The notes beneath the pieces were generated by a model, which was not told the DNA's origin, searched no databases, and was given only the letters and a program-made list of their open reading frames with translations. A stretch of DNA of 64,000 nucleotides, from positions 29,737 through 93,736 of the forward strand of contig JBDTSV010000175.1 in NCBI GenBank assembly GCA_039930985.1, in the 5' to 3' direction. This document shows positions 1-9,543 of the stretch, piece by piece. This DNA comes from CADEED01 sp039930985. Lineage in GTDB: Bacteria > Pseudomonadota > Gammaproteobacteria > Steroidobacterales > Steroidobacteraceae. Numbering within the stretch: the first letter of the stretch is position 1; every line of letters starts with the position of its first letter. A program made the position numbers and the translations under genes.

Positions 1-1673
1 AAATACAGCGGGTGCACTCGAGCGCTGTGCTCGAACTTGTGCTTCTCGGAACCGCCGAACAGCCCGACCGGCATGAGCGACCGACGGCCCGCCGCCGCCG
101 CCCAACCTTCCGCGCGGAAATCGAATTCGGCCACGAGTGGCATCTCGGAGGAGGTCCAGTCCGGCGTATTGGTCAACTTCACATCGACCCCGGTAGCCGC
201 GTCGCCCTCGAGGTCCTGCTCGAGAAATTTTCGACGCTCGGTTGCATCTTCGTTGCGATAGCTGACGCGACGCCAACTCGCTTCGAGCCCGCTGTAGGTC
301 ACGGTGGCCTTGCCCTCGAGCGTTCCTGAGGGCGTGAGCTTCACCGTCACTTTGCGCTCGACGCGAGAATCGGCCGAATCGCGCAGTGGCGTGACCATCC
401 ATTGCCCGCCGTCCTTGTCGAGACGCAAGCCGCCGACGCCCGTCTCATTCCACGGGAGATAGCCGAAGGGCATGAATGGCACGCCGGGATCGAGAAACAC
501 CGTGCTGCCGCCGAGGCTGACCGCTACGACGCAGGTATTGAGCTCTCGCGCATTCATCAAGCGCCGATCGAAAAAGTTGTCGTCGCGCGTTGCCACCAGC
601 ACGATCGAGGCATCGAGCTTCGCGGCGCGCAGCAGGCCGTACAGAAACCAGGTGATGCCATCCGCGTCGGCGTAACCATGCTCGAGCACGTCATCGGCAT
701 CGCGATTTTCCGCGAGCTTTTCGCGCTCGGTCTCCTGTTCTGTCGCCTGGCGCTCGAACGAGAGATTGCGAATCTGCTGGGCGCGCGCATAGAGCTTGTG
801 CGCCTTGATCTCGTCGGAGTCGCCGGCCTGCACCAGCCGCGCGACCTCCTGCTCGAGTTCGCGGTTGGTTCTTGCGAAACGCTCTACCCGGATATTGGAG
901 CGTTTGCCAACCTCTTTCCAATAGTCATTCTCTTCCTTCTGATGACTACTGTCGGCTTCGTAAACGAACTCGACGCGATACTTCATCACGTCCTCGGGCG
1001 GCATATATTCCTCGGTGACGAATGCCGGCACATCTTTCGTTTCGAGGCGGATGAGGCCGTGATCCCGTGCTGGCGGCGCCGTATCGGGCGGCAGACCGAG
1101 CGGCCAGCTCCACCGCAGAAACAGGTTGATCGCCTGCCGCAGCGAAAACACGGCGCGCTTCGTGAACAACTCGTCGCTGAGCAGCCAGCGTGAATTGAAA
1201 GCCCATCCGCTCGGCATGGATCGACGGTAGCGATATTCGATGATGCTGCCGACTTCCACACCCGGCAGCGTGAAGGTCTTGGACATCATCTTGACGCCGC
1301 GCGCCTTCACGAGCGGCTTGTCGTATATCGTTCCATCGAATTCGGCGATGCCGCCATCCGGTCGAATGACGCGTGCCTGCAGCGAAGAAATCCGGTTGGT
1401 GCCTTGAAGGTAAGGAATCTCGACGTTCGCGTACTTGCGCCCTTCGTCCGTCAGGATCTTGATACGCGAGTAGATGGCTTCCGTGGAGATCACATCGTCG
1501 CGATCGATCTGCCGGTAGAGAAAGATCGCCGCCGCCGCGGGCGCTTTCGGTTCGCTCTTCATCTGAAGTTCTTCGGGCGAGATGGGCTGCCAATCATCGG
1601 CGCGAGCGGCCATCACGAGGGCGAACGACAGCAGCGCGCCCACCGCTCCGAGGCGGGAAATTCCCTGAAGCAT
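1..1673 (-). CDS. DUF3857 / transglutaminase-like secreted protein (3' end beyond window)
   Basis: The frame opens at an ATG at 1673 and stays open to the window edge, so the C-terminus is missing. The first ~25 residues form a signal peptide (LLSFALVMAARA), so the protein is exported. Next comes a DUF3857-type beta domain (YRQIDRDDVIS, IPYLQGTNRISS, GSIIEYRYRRS), then a transglutaminase-like segment (DADDVLEHGYADADGITW, LLRAAKLDASIV). The Cys expected in that segment of active transglutaminases is absent (GYADADG), and the later His position reads LNTCVVAV, so the fold is probably catalytically dead. That is common in this family. Its role is unknown; relatives sit in envelope or polysaccharide contexts. 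The next gene left is outside the window. Confidence 0.85.
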   Translation of the reverse strand, partial: MLQGISRLGAVGALLSFALVMAARADDWQPISPEELQMKSEPKAPAAAAIFLYRQIDRDDVISTEAIYSRIKILTDEGRKYANVEIPYLQGTNRISSLQARVIRPDGGIAEFDGTIYDKPLVKARGVKMMSKTFTLPGVEVGSIIEYRYRRSMPSGWAFNSRWLLSDELFTKRAVFSLRQAINLFLRWSWPLGLPPDTAPPARDHGLIRLETKDVPAFVTEEYMPPEDVMKYRVEFVYEADSSHQKEENDYWKEVGKRSNIRVERFARTNRELEQEVARLVQAGDSDEIKAHKLYARAQQIRNLSFERQATEQETEREKLAENRDADDVLEHGYADADGITWFLYGLLRAAKLDASIVLVATRDDNFFDRRLMNARELNTCVVAVSLGGSTVFLDPGVPFMPFGYLPWNETGVGGLRLDKDGGQWMVTPLRDSADSRVERKVTVKLTPSGTLEGKATVTYSGLEASWRRVSYRNEDATERRKFLEQDLEGDAATGVDVKLTNTPDWTSSEMPLVAEFDFRAEGWAAAAGRRSLMPVGLFGGSEKHKFEHSARVHPLY

Positions 1674-1941
1674 GACGAATAACGTCCTTTATTCTTGTAC
1701 GAACGAGACCTGTGCTGCCGCAGTATGGCGTAGCGCCCCGGACGCGTCGAGAAGCCGCTGGATTTCGCCTTTTGCCTCGCGGCGCCGGGGCTGAAGCGAC
1801 GCTGCTGCCCGGTAGATAGATGGCCTCGCCGTTTTCCATAAAACGGCGCATACGCGAGCTGAACCCAGCTTCGAACAGTCGTGCAGCACCGGCGAGGGGC
1901 GGCTCTGTCTGGCTACATTTGATTACCCAGGGCTGCCAGCA
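1674..1941. other. intergenic stretch; small discoidin-like remnant at its left end
   Basis: No convincing gene is seen in these 268 bases. A minus-strand frame (1689-1889) is open but matches nothing I recognise. At 1915-1941 the minus strand reads W-Q-P-W-V-I-K, and 22 bases (1919-1940) differ by one base from 6648-6669, the coding end of the dehydrogenase lipoprotein. It may be a remnant of a related gene end. A minus-strand terminator for the M28 gene would be expected here, but no hairpin with a T-run is visible. Confidence 0.4.
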
Positions 1942-2781
1942 TCACCGTGACGGTGCGGTTCTCGCGGAGAACTGATCCAGATAAGCCAGATACACCGCTA
2001 CCACGTGGTATGTATCGTAGTAGTCATCCAGGTTCATGGCCGAGAGTTTGTCCTTCGGGGTGTGCAGAATCATGGCGTTCTCGCTCTTCTGAGTCAGGGA
2101 GTGGATGGTGATCCTGGGTATTTTTCTCGAGGCGAAGGACTCCGAGTCCGTCGAGCCAACCCTTTCGAAATTCACCGCGCTGATCGGCATCTTCAGGTAC
2201 AGAGCGACGCGCACGAGCGCTTCCATCAGGCTCTTGTCCGAGCGATGTGCCCACACCTCGGTGGGTGCAAGGCCGAGTGTGTCCAGGTTCACCATTGCGT
2301 CGGTCACCGCCACTTGCTCGCGAGTCATCTGCCGCGCATAGAAATGCGAGCCCACCAGACCTTTCTCTTCGTCTGTGAATCCAATGAAAACGTAGGTGTG
2401 CCGGCGCGGCTCGCCTTTCAGCGCTTTGTAAAACGATGGCAACAGCGAAGCGCCGCTCCAGTTGTCGGCGACTCCATCACTCGTCGGCACGCGGTCAAAG
2501 TGACCGCCGACGATGATGACTCGATCGGAGGTCCCCGGGAGAACGCAGATGACATTCGGTATTTTTGAATGCTTCACTGGCTGTTCGGACAATTGCTCGC
2601 CGCATCCCGCGTCGGTAAACATCCGCTTCAGCCTGGCGCCGCGCTCGCTGTTGGTTCCGCTGTATTCGCGCAGTCGGTCTTCGACCATTTCGCGGGGAAC
2701 CAAGCGGACGCGGATGTCTTCGGCAAACGCGCTGGTGGAAGCGAGTCCGAGCAGCACCGCACCGACTACTCGTAGCAGCAT
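1942..2781 (-). CDS. M28-family secreted zinc aminopeptidase
   Basis: Predicted 279-aa exported peptidase. I start it at 2781 because this ATG opens a classic signal peptide (MLLRVVGAVLLGLASTSAFA); the frame continues upstream only as unlikely sequence. M28 metal ligands appear in order: GGHFD (His ~94), ADNWSGA (Asp ~106), DEEKG (Glu pair ~138-139), NLDTLG (Asp ~167) and TIHS (His ~227). Family members bind two zinc ions and remove N-terminal residues from peptides in the periplasm or outside the cell. It is short for the family, consistent with a bare catalytic domain with no PA domain. It stands alone on the minus strand, divergent from the Sel1 gene. Confidence 0.9.
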   Translation of the reverse strand: MLLRVVGAVLLGLASTSAFAEDIRVRLVPREMVEDRLREYSGTNSERGARLKRMFTDAGCGEQLSEQPVKHSKIPNVICVLPGTSDRVIIVGGHFDRVPTSDGVADNWSGASLLPSFYKALKGEPRRHTYVFIGFTDEEKGLVGSHFYARQMTREQVAVTDAMVNLDTLGLAPTEVWAHRSDKSLMEALVRVALYLKMPISAVNFERVGSTDSESFASRKIPRITIHSLTQKSENAMILHTPKDKLSAMNLDDYYDTYHVVAVYLAYLDQFSARTAPSR

Positions 2782-3108
2782 CGCTTTTTGTGAAGGGTAT
2801 TGAATGGTGAGCCAGTCTACGGTGGTTAGTGGCCGCGTCACGGCCTTTTGCCAGGCGCGTTCCCCGTCATCGAGATGCATGCAGGCTATCCTGGCTGACG
2901 TGTCAGCAGGATTCCAGTTTCCGCAAGGCTCGAAACGGCACGACGGAGTACGCTGCTGTTTCGGCATGGCCCAGCACTATCACCACTGGCTTGTCCTGAT
3001 CTCCGGGCACGCTCACACTTTCGTGTTGTTGTTGATGTCCCTGCCGTTGTTCTTCTACGATGCCCTGGGAAACGGCATCGCGAGACAGCTGTGCGGCCGG
3101 AGTTGAGC

Positions 3109-4494
3109 ATGCTGAGAAGATCGGGTTTCAGGATTCTTGCAGTGTGCCTGGCGGCTCTCATGAGTTCGTTGGCTCACGCCGACCTGTACTCCGCCGACGC
3201 CGCCTATCGCGCGAAGGACTTTCCGCGGGCGTTCGAGCTCTATCGCGAACTCGCGGAACTCGGCCACGCCGAGTCGCAGGAAACGCTCGCCATCATGTAC
3301 GTCCAGGGCGAGGGCGTTAAACGCGACAACATTCTGGGCTATGCGTGGGCTGCCCTCGTGCTGGAACAACGGCCGAGCGAGGCGGCGCAGGGCATCTATC
3401 AGCAGCTCCATCCGCACCTGACCGAGTCGGCACGGAAGACCGCCGAAGAGTTGCGCGCCAAGTTTGGAAAGGACGCGCTGCAAAAAAACATTCTGGGGGT
3501 CGAAAAAATTCCGGTCGCGTCGAAAAAGGTGCAGTGCAGGATGACGGCCCTGGCGAATCCGAGCGACTTTTTTCCTCCCGAGGCGACTGAAAAAGGCATT
3601 TCGGGTTTTGCAATCATTGACGCGAGAGTCTTCAGTGACGGCCGCGATCACGATCCGCGCGCGGTTCGACTGATCCCGGCCCAGCCGTTTGATGGCCCGG
3701 CCATGCTCGTGTCGATGAACAATCGGTACAGCCCGCAAACCGACAACGGCAGCACCGAGCCCTGCACGATACGATTCAAAGTCATATTCACGGTGAAACC
3801 GGGTCCCGCGTCCAAAACAGTCGAGCGGGATCTGGACGCGATCAAGAAAAAGGCCGTCGCCGGCGACCCGGATTCGCAGTTGTTCTACGGATTGCTTCTT
3901 CAGGACGCCGAGACCCCACCGTTTCGGGAGGTGCCCCTCGACTGGTTCATCAAGGCGGCACAGGCCGGCAATGCTTTCGCGCAATACCTGGTGGGCCACG
4001 ACCAACTGAACTCGTTCATGTTCGAAGCGAACGAGGCGAAGGGGATCTTCTGGCTCGATAAGGCCGCGCATGGCGGCGACAGTGATGCGCAACTCGAACT
4101 GGCTAACTACTATCTGCGCAATGCCTCGAACGCCGGGAACGTGCGTAAGGCGGCCGAGTTGCTCGAGCGCGCGGTCGAAGCCAACCGGCCGGAAGCGCGG
4201 TTTTATCTTGCGGCGTTACTCGCGAGCAATCCGGATCCGCAGGTTCGCAATCCGACACGCGCGCTGGAAGTTCTCGGCAAGGACCGGGTCATCTACGATT
4301 TGAACCCTATCGCCTGGGAGATTCGCGCCGCGGCACACGCCAACGCTGGCGAGTTCGACGATGCAATCGATCTCGAGAAACGTGCGATTCGCATGGCGAA
4401 GAATCTTCACTGGAATACGGCACCCCTGGAAGCGCGCCTCGCCGCCTATCAGGGGAAAAAATCCTGGACGGGCGACTTGTTGGCGTTTTACTGA
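3109..4494 (+). CDS. Sel1-repeat periplasmic protein with an inserted TonB-C-terminal-like domain
   Basis: 461-aa exported protein. ATG 3109 is preferred over GTG 3091 because GGAG lies about 8 bases upstream and the signal peptide (ILAVCLAALMSSLAHA) follows directly. The N-terminal part has one Sel1/TPR-like repeat (ELAELGHAESQETLAIMYVQG). The middle, from about residue 135 to 240, resembles the C-terminal domain of energy-transducing TonB proteins (PPEATEKGISGFAIIDARV ... TIRFKVIFTV). It carries two Cys, in VQCRM and EPCTI, that could pair. The C-terminal half has further Sel1 repeats (AAQAGNAFAQYLVGH, AAHGGDSDAQLELANYY). The likely role is protein-protein interaction in the envelope; no enzymatic motif is seen. 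It is monocistronic, with RecQ converging from the right. Confidence 0.75.
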   Translation: MLRRSGFRILAVCLAALMSSLAHADLYSADAAYRAKDFPRAFELYRELAELGHAESQETLAIMYVQGEGVKRDNILGYAWAALVLEQRPSEAAQGIYQQLHPHLTESARKTAEELRAKFGKDALQKNILGVEKIPVASKKVQCRMTALANPSDFFPPEATEKGISGFAIIDARVFSDGRDHDPRAVRLIPAQPFDGPAMLVSMNNRYSPQTDNGSTEPCTIRFKVIFTVKPGPASKTVERDLDAIKKKAVAGDPDSQLFYGLLLQDAETPPFREVPLDWFIKAAQAGNAFAQYLVGHDQLNSFMFEANEAKGIFWLDKAAHGGDSDAQLELANYYLRNASNAGNVRKAAELLERAVEANRPEARFYLAALLASNPDPQVRNPTRALEVLGKDRVIYDLNPIAWEIRAAAHANAGEFDDAIDLEKRAIRMAKNLHWNTAPLEARLAAYQGKKSWTGDLLAFY

Positions 4495-4628
4495 CACCCA
4501 CTTCCGGCATGTCCCAGCACTACTCGGACTCGACGGCCACAATCTCGCGCAACTAGTGCGGTCCACTGGGAGAGACTGATCGATGCGGCCCGTCATTTCT
4601 CCAGCCGATCGGGGGGTTGTTCCTTTTT

Positions 4629-6479
4629 TCAACCTGCGCCAACAGCGCATTCACGGACGACTTTCAGAAGCGGCTCTCCATAACGTTCGAGCTTGGTCGC
4701 ACCGATCCCCGAAATTCCACGTAACCCGTCCAGCGAGCCTGGAAGCAGACGCGCGATCTCCTGCAGCGTGGCATCGTGGAACACGGTGTATGCCGGGACC
4801 CCGTGCTCCTTCGCCACCCCTTTGCGCCACTCGCGCAGCGCCTGAAAGACATCGCCCGATTCACCGGCAAGCGCATTGCGTGCCGGCGGGGTGGTTAGCT
4901 CGCCGCGCTTGGGCGTGCGTTGCCGCGGGAGCTTCTCCGATGGCTTTCGAAGCTTGAGAATTCTGCGGCCACTCAAGACCTCGCGAGCGTCCGGGGTCAG
5001 TTGCAGAATATTGAACCGGTCGTAGTCCACTCGCAGAAGACGCAGCGCGACGAGCTGGCGAATGACGGCGCGCCATTGCATCGCGGCAAGCTCCTTGCCA
5101 ATCCCGAAAGTACTCACCCGATCGTGACCGTACTGCTCGACCTTGGCCGTACGTTGCCCCGTCAAAACATCGATGATCTGCATCGCGCCAAATCCGAAGC
5201 CGCTCGCCTGTTCGCAGCGGTAGATACATGACATGAGCTTGCGAGCGGCATCGGTCCCGTCCCATTCCTCAGGCGGCGTCAGGCAGTTGTCGCAGTTCCC
5301 GCAGGCGCTGCTCGCCTCACCGAAATAATCGAGCAGCCGGACACGGCGGCAATCTACGGTTTCACACAAGCCTAACAACGCGTCGAGTTTCGCCCCGGAC
5401 ACACGCTTGTGCTCCTCGCCCGACGGTGACTGTTCGATGAGTCGGCGCTGTTGAACTACATCTGCCAGTCCGTAGATCATCCAGGCATCCGCGGGCAAGC
5501 CGTCTCGACCGGCGCGTCCCGTCTCCTGGTAATACGCCTCGATGCTCTTCGGCATGTCGAGGTGCGCGACGAAGCGCACGTCGGGCTTGTCGATCCCCAT
5601 GCCGAAGGCGATGGTGGCCACCATCACGACGGCATCGTCGCGAATGAACCGGCTGAGATGTTCGCCGCGCGTCTCGTGTTCCTTGTCGGCGTGATAGGGC
5701 AACGCGTTGATACCGGAGTGCTTCAGGAAGGCGGCGGTCTCGTCCACGGACTTGCGCGTGAAGCAATAGACGATGCCGGAATGGCCGGCGTGCTCCTCGC
5801 GAATGAACTGCAGGAGTTGCTTGCGGGCGTTGTCGCGCTCGGCAATCCGGTAGCGAATGTTCGGGCGATCGAAGCTCGAGATGAATACGCGTGCTGACTC
5901 CAGCTTCAAACGCGTGAGGATCTCCTTGCGCGTGGCGGCGTCCGCGGTCGCGGTGAGCGCGATGCGCGGGACCTTCGGGTATCGATCGGCCAGCACCGAC
6001 AACCGCATGTATTCCGGGCGAAAGTCGTGTCCCCACTGTGAAACGCAATGGGCTTCGTCGATGGCGAAAAGCGCGATGTTGGATGCATCGAACAGCTCGA
6101 GGCAGCCATCCTTCGCCAGCCTCTCGGGCGCGACGTACAGGATGTCGACCTCGCCGGCGCGGACTGCCTTCTCCACCCGCTGCTGCTCAGGCCAGGACAA
6201 AGACGAGTTGAGGAATTCCGCGCGCACACCGGCTTCGCGCAGTGCGGCGACTTGATCCTGCATCAGCGCGATGAGGGGCGACACGACGACGCCCATGCCT
6301 TCGCGCACCAGTGAGGGCACCTGATAACAGAGCGATTTGCCGCCGCCAGTCGGCAGCAGGACCAGTGCGTCGCCGCCGTTTGCTACATGCTCGATGATTT
6401 CCGCCTGCGGACCGCGAAACGCGGAGTAGCCCCAGACTTCGTGCAGCACCTGGGAGGCGCGGCTCATGACTTCATTCAT
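4629..6479 (-). CDS. recQ: ATP-dependent DNA helicase RecQ
   Basis: 616-aa superfamily 2 helicase acting 3'-5' in recombination and replication-fork repair. Visible motifs: Walker A LLPTGGGKS (~41-49), DEAH box AIDEAHC (~139-145), motif III ALTATAD, motif VI QETGRAGRDG, the RecQ zinc site (CRRVRLLDYFGE ... CGNCDNC), a winged-helix region, and a C-terminal HRDC domain (FQALREWRKGVAKEHG ... GISGIGATKLERYG). Length is typical of full RecQ proteins. ATG 6479 is chosen; an in-frame start at 6512 would add 11 unlikely residues, and ATG 6467 is a possible alternative. It is convergent with the Sel1 gene, separated by about 130 bases without a clear terminator. Confidence 0.97.
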   Translation of the reverse strand: MNEVMSRASQVLHEVWGYSAFRGPQAEIIEHVANGGDALVLLPTGGGKSLCYQVPSLVREGMGVVVSPLIALMQDQVAALREAGVRAEFLNSSLSWPEQQRVEKAVRAGEVDILYVAPERLAKDGCLELFDASNIALFAIDEAHCVSQWGHDFRPEYMRLSVLADRYPKVPRIALTATADAATRKEILTRLKLESARVFISSFDRPNIRYRIAERDNARKQLLQFIREEHAGHSGIVYCFTRKSVDETAAFLKHSGINALPYHADKEHETRGEHLSRFIRDDAVVMVATIAFGMGIDKPDVRFVAHLDMPKSIEAYYQETGRAGRDGLPADAWMIYGLADVVQQRRLIEQSPSGEEHKRVSGAKLDALLGLCETVDCRRVRLLDYFGEASSACGNCDNCLTPPEEWDGTDAARKLMSCIYRCEQASGFGFGAMQIIDVLTGQRTAKVEQYGHDRVSTFGIGKELAAMQWRAVIRQLVALRLLRVDYDRFNILQLTPDAREVLSGRRILKLRKPSEKLPRQRTPKRGELTTPPARNALAGESGDVFQALREWRKGVAKEHGVPAYTVFHDATLQEIARLLPGSLDGLRGISGIGATKLERYGEPLLKVVRECAVGAG

Positions 6480-6616
6480 TCTCGATTGTTGGCAGATTGG
6501 GCGTGTGCGCAACAGACCTATTTCAGGTTTTCCACGCTCTTTTGATCCGCAGTCTTCAACATCACATCGTAGATTTTCTGAATCGGCGCGAAACGGGCTT
6601 CCAGATCGGGCGTACG

Positions 6617-9298
6617 CTACCGTTCGTCCCCGTAGAGGTTGAGTTCCTTGATCACCCAGGGCTGCCAGCCTTCCTTTTCCGTGATGGCGATGCGCAGGTG
6701 TTTGGCTTCAACCGGGGCGGCGAAGTTGAGTCGGGCGTGCGGCTCACCCATCACGTGCGGGGCCACCATGGTCCAGGTCTTGCCGTCGTCGGACGCTTCG
6801 ACGCTATAGATCGGCGCCCAGCCAAGATCCTTGCCGCCCGCGGCCTTCTCGCCGCGAGAATCGACCTCGATGCCGAGAATTTTACTGCGGGCAGGCAACT
6901 CGACCGTGAGCCACTCGATGGGGAATGGTTTGAAGCCCTGGGTGAAGTATCCGGTTTTTGAATCGCCATCGAGCATGGCCGCGAGCGGGGAGCCGTCGCG
7001 CGCTTCCATGTTGGCGGCGAGTTTCCACTCGGCGCGTCGCTTGAAGCGCTGGCGCGGCACGCCGAGCGCAGGAAGCTCACTCGTGAGTTCTTCGAGCGTC
7101 CAGTAGCTAGTGCGCGCGGCATCGGCGGTGCGTCCGGCGGCGATGGCCGCGGGTTCCACCGCGGGCGCGCGGTTGCCGAAGCTGTTGCGGATGTAGGTGA
7201 GCACGTTGGCGAGCTCGGCGTCGGAGTAGGTATTCATCGGCACCATGGGCGCGCTGTATTCGACGCCGTCCAGCTTGCCCTGCAGGCCGTGGAGAACGAT
7301 GGCGATGGTCGCGCGTTGATCGCCCAGCACCCGTGACGAACCGGCGAGCGGCGGCGCGATAGTGCGACCCTCGGCTGCGGGCACAGGCGCGCCACGACCA
7401 TCAGTGCCGTGGCACGCAAAACAGACCGAGTTGTAGAGCGTCGCGCCCGAGCGATAAGTCTTCAGGCCGTTGATGCCGAGCAGGAGAATGAGCTGCGGAT
7501 CTTCGTTGTTGGCTTCGTCCCAGAGCTGCTCATTGATCGCGTAAACGCCGGCCGAGGCAGAGGCTTTGGCGGTAGCCTGAATCATCTTTTTCGCATCGGG
7601 CAGCGCGGCGCGACGCACCGACAGCATGGCCTGGATGGTGACGCGCGGATCAGCGTCGCGCAGGCCACCGCGCATCGCCGTAACCAGCGAGCCATGAGCC
7701 GCGGACTTGGCGTTGACGCGTGAATCGGCGAGGCGCAGCCCGGCGATCCGCACTTGCGGATCCGTCGACTTCAGCGCGCGCAGGATCAGTTTGTCGCTGA
7801 GCGCGCCGAGACCGTCGAGCGTCCACAGTGCGTGCAGCCGCGGGCGGGGATCAGCTGTGTCCTGGGCGCCAAGTTTCTCGAGGGCGGGGACGACCGAAAG
7901 ATCGCGACGCAGGACGAGAAGTTTCTGCGCGGTGTCGCGCCACCAGCCATTGGGATGGGACAGGTGCTGCACCCACTCGGCGGGAGTTTCATCGAGCATG
8001 TGCGGTTGCGGGCCGGGCTCGAAATTGTCGTGACGCAGGCGATAGATGCGGCCCCGGCCGATCTTGTTTTGCAGCGCATAGGCCTCGATCTGCGAGCGCA
8101 GATAGCTGCCCTTTGGGGTCCAGTTTGCCTGCTGGATGATGCCGCGATACATGTCGACGATGTAAAGAGTGCCGTCGGGCGCGGTGATCATGTTGACGGG
8201 GCGGAACAGAGGATCGCTCGCGCGGATGAATTCGCTCTGTTGAGCTTCGTAGGGGTTGGCCAAGCGGGTGACGCCATCCTCGACCGTGATCAGCGTGCGG
8301 CGGATCAGACGACCGACCGGCTCGGCAAAGAACAGGTTGCCGCGCAACTCGGCCGGCAGGCGGTCGCCGCGGAAAATATCCTGGCCGCTGGTGGCGGTGA
8401 AATGGTTGAGGGTGTTGTCCGGGCGCAGCTGGCCGGGACCGCCCTGGGTGTCGGGAATGTGGCTGATGGGCCAGACGGTTTTGTACTGGCCGATGAGTTC
8501 GTCTGGCGCAGCGAACTGGCCATAGATGATGTGCTGTTGGAAATGCACCGGGCCAGTTTCGTTGCCGGCGTTGACGAACCAGACCTTGCCCCAGTCGTCT
8601 TGCGTGAGCCCCCACTGGCCGCCGTTGACCGGGATCTGTTCCTTGATCGCCTTGCCGTCGCGGCCGAACCTTAGACGATAGTCGTAGTAGGTGGAGTAGA
8701 TGCCATTGTCCATGGCCCACACCAGGCCGTTGGGCTGGTGCTCCATGTTGCCGCCGCGCTTGCCGCCCTGGAACCACAGGGTCTTCTCGTCGGCCACGCC
8801 GTCGCCATTGCTGTCGCGGTAGATGTAGAGGTCATCGGAATTCGTCTCGCCGATGATGATGCGGTCATCGAGCGGCAGGAGGATGCGCGGCAGCAGTAGT
8901 TTGTCGGCGAACACGGTGTGTTTGTCGTAGACACCGTCGCCGTCGGTATCCTCATGGCGCGAGACGCGGCTCACCGGCACCTGCTCGCCGGTGCCGTCGG
9001 CGTCCTGCATATAAGTGCGCATCTCGGCGACGTACATCCGGCCGTTGCCATCGAAGGCGATCATCACCGGTTCGGCGATGTCGGGTTCGGTCAGCACCGG
9101 CTGGAGCCGATAGCCGCTCGGTAACTGCATCGTGGCGATGCTGTCTGAGGGCGACAGAGGCATGGGGAGTGGGGGCGGCGCGGCGGCAACCGTTTCGGCC
9201 GGAGCGTGGGGCAACTCAGCCGGTGTCGAACACGATGCCAGCAAAACCAGCGCAATGATCGGCAGAAGAACGAGGTATTTTTTGGGTTGGTGCATCAC
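6617..9298 (-). CDS. Membrane-anchored dehydrogenase with c-type cytochrome and discoidin domain
   Basis: 893-aa lipoprotein (lipobox LLASC, Cys 23). Residues ~55-420 form a beta-propeller of the PVC-type/sorbosone-like 'membrane-bound dehydrogenase' group. It carries two calcium-loop-like stretches (DTDGDGVYDKH, DSNGDGVADEK). Residues ~440-600 look like HEAT-type helical repeats. A c-type haem site CFACH (626-630) follows, with a plausible axial Met in VPMNTYSD (~688). The last ~150 residues resemble a discoidin/F5-8C carbohydrate-binding domain (YSVEASDDGKTW ... ELNLYGDER). It is likely a periplasm-facing oxidase of sugars or polyols passing electrons through its own haem; the substrate is inferred only. 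No adjacent co-directional gene is seen. The last codons recur as fragments elsewhere in the window. Confidence 0.85.
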   Translation of the reverse strand: MMHQPKKYLVLLPIIALVLLASCSTPAELPHAPAETVAAAPPPLPMPLSPSDSIATMQLPSGYRLQPVLTEPDIAEPVMIAFDGNGRMYVAEMRTYMQDADGTGEQVPVSRVSRHEDTDGDGVYDKHTVFADKLLLPRILLPLDDRIIIGETNSDDLYIYRDSNGDGVADEKTLWFQGGKRGGNMEHQPNGLVWAMDNGIYSTYYDYRLRFGRDGKAIKEQIPVNGGQWGLTQDDWGKVWFVNAGNETGPVHFQQHIIYGQFAAPDELIGQYKTVWPISHIPDTQGGPGQLRPDNTLNHFTATSGQDIFRGDRLPAELRGNLFFAEPVGRLIRRTLITVEDGVTRLANPYEAQQSEFIRASDPLFRPVNMITAPDGTLYIVDMYRGIIQQANWTPKGSYLRSQIEAYALQNKIGRGRIYRLRHDNFEPGPQPHMLDETPAEWVQHLSHPNGWWRDTAQKLLVLRRDLSVVPALEKLGAQDTADPRPRLHALWTLDGLGALSDKLILRALKSTDPQVRIAGLRLADSRVNAKSAAHGSLVTAMRGGLRDADPRVTIQAMLSVRRAALPDAKKMIQATAKASASAGVYAINEQLWDEANNEDPQLILLLGINGLKTYRSGATLYNSVCFACHGTDGRGAPVPAAEGRTIAPPLAGSSRVLGDQRATIAIVLHGLQGKLDGVEYSAPMVPMNTYSDAELANVLTYIRNSFGNRAPAVEPAAIAAGRTADAARTSYWTLEELTSELPALGVPRQRFKRRAEWKLAANMEARDGSPLAAMLDGDSKTGYFTQGFKPFPIEWLTVELPARSKILGIEVDSRGEKAAGGKDLGWAPIYSVEASDDGKTWTMVAPHVMGEPHARLNFAAPVEAKHLRIAITEKEGWQPWVIKELNLYGDER

Positions 9299-9543
9299 GG
9301 ATAACCATGGTCAATTTTCGATGACCTTGCGGATTAGGCTGGTCGCATGACGCGAAATCGCGTCGCTAATTCGTGGGCGACCGACAGGGCGAGGGGCGAC
9401 GGCATGGTTTACATGGTATGCATTTGCGGCGCCATTGACCAAAAGTGTGGGCTGGAAGCGTGGCCAAGAGTCGTGACACGATTCTCTCAGCGATATATTT
9501 CTTTTGACAGGATTTTGACGCAACCGCGAAGGCGGCGTCCTCG

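Noticed and set aside
402..1193. Long open frame on the plus strand at the left end
   Set aside because: It is the shadow of the DUF3857 gene, whose minus frame has a signal peptide and family motifs.
1689..1889. Minus-strand frame with a fairly protein-like end (GEIQRLLDASGALRHTAAAQ)
   Set aside because: It vaguely recalls DUF2059-like helices but has no start, signal or further match, so I do not call it a gene.
2966..3106. 46-codon plus-strand frame with one hydrophobic segment before the Sel1 gene
   Set aside because: No ribosome site at a useful distance and no recognisable pattern; such frames are common in GC-rich DNA.
9505..9530. TTGACA-like hexamer in TTTCTTTTGACAGGATTTTGAC considered as a promoter
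   Set aside because: No acceptable -10 box follows at 16-18 bases and only a remnant lies downstream.
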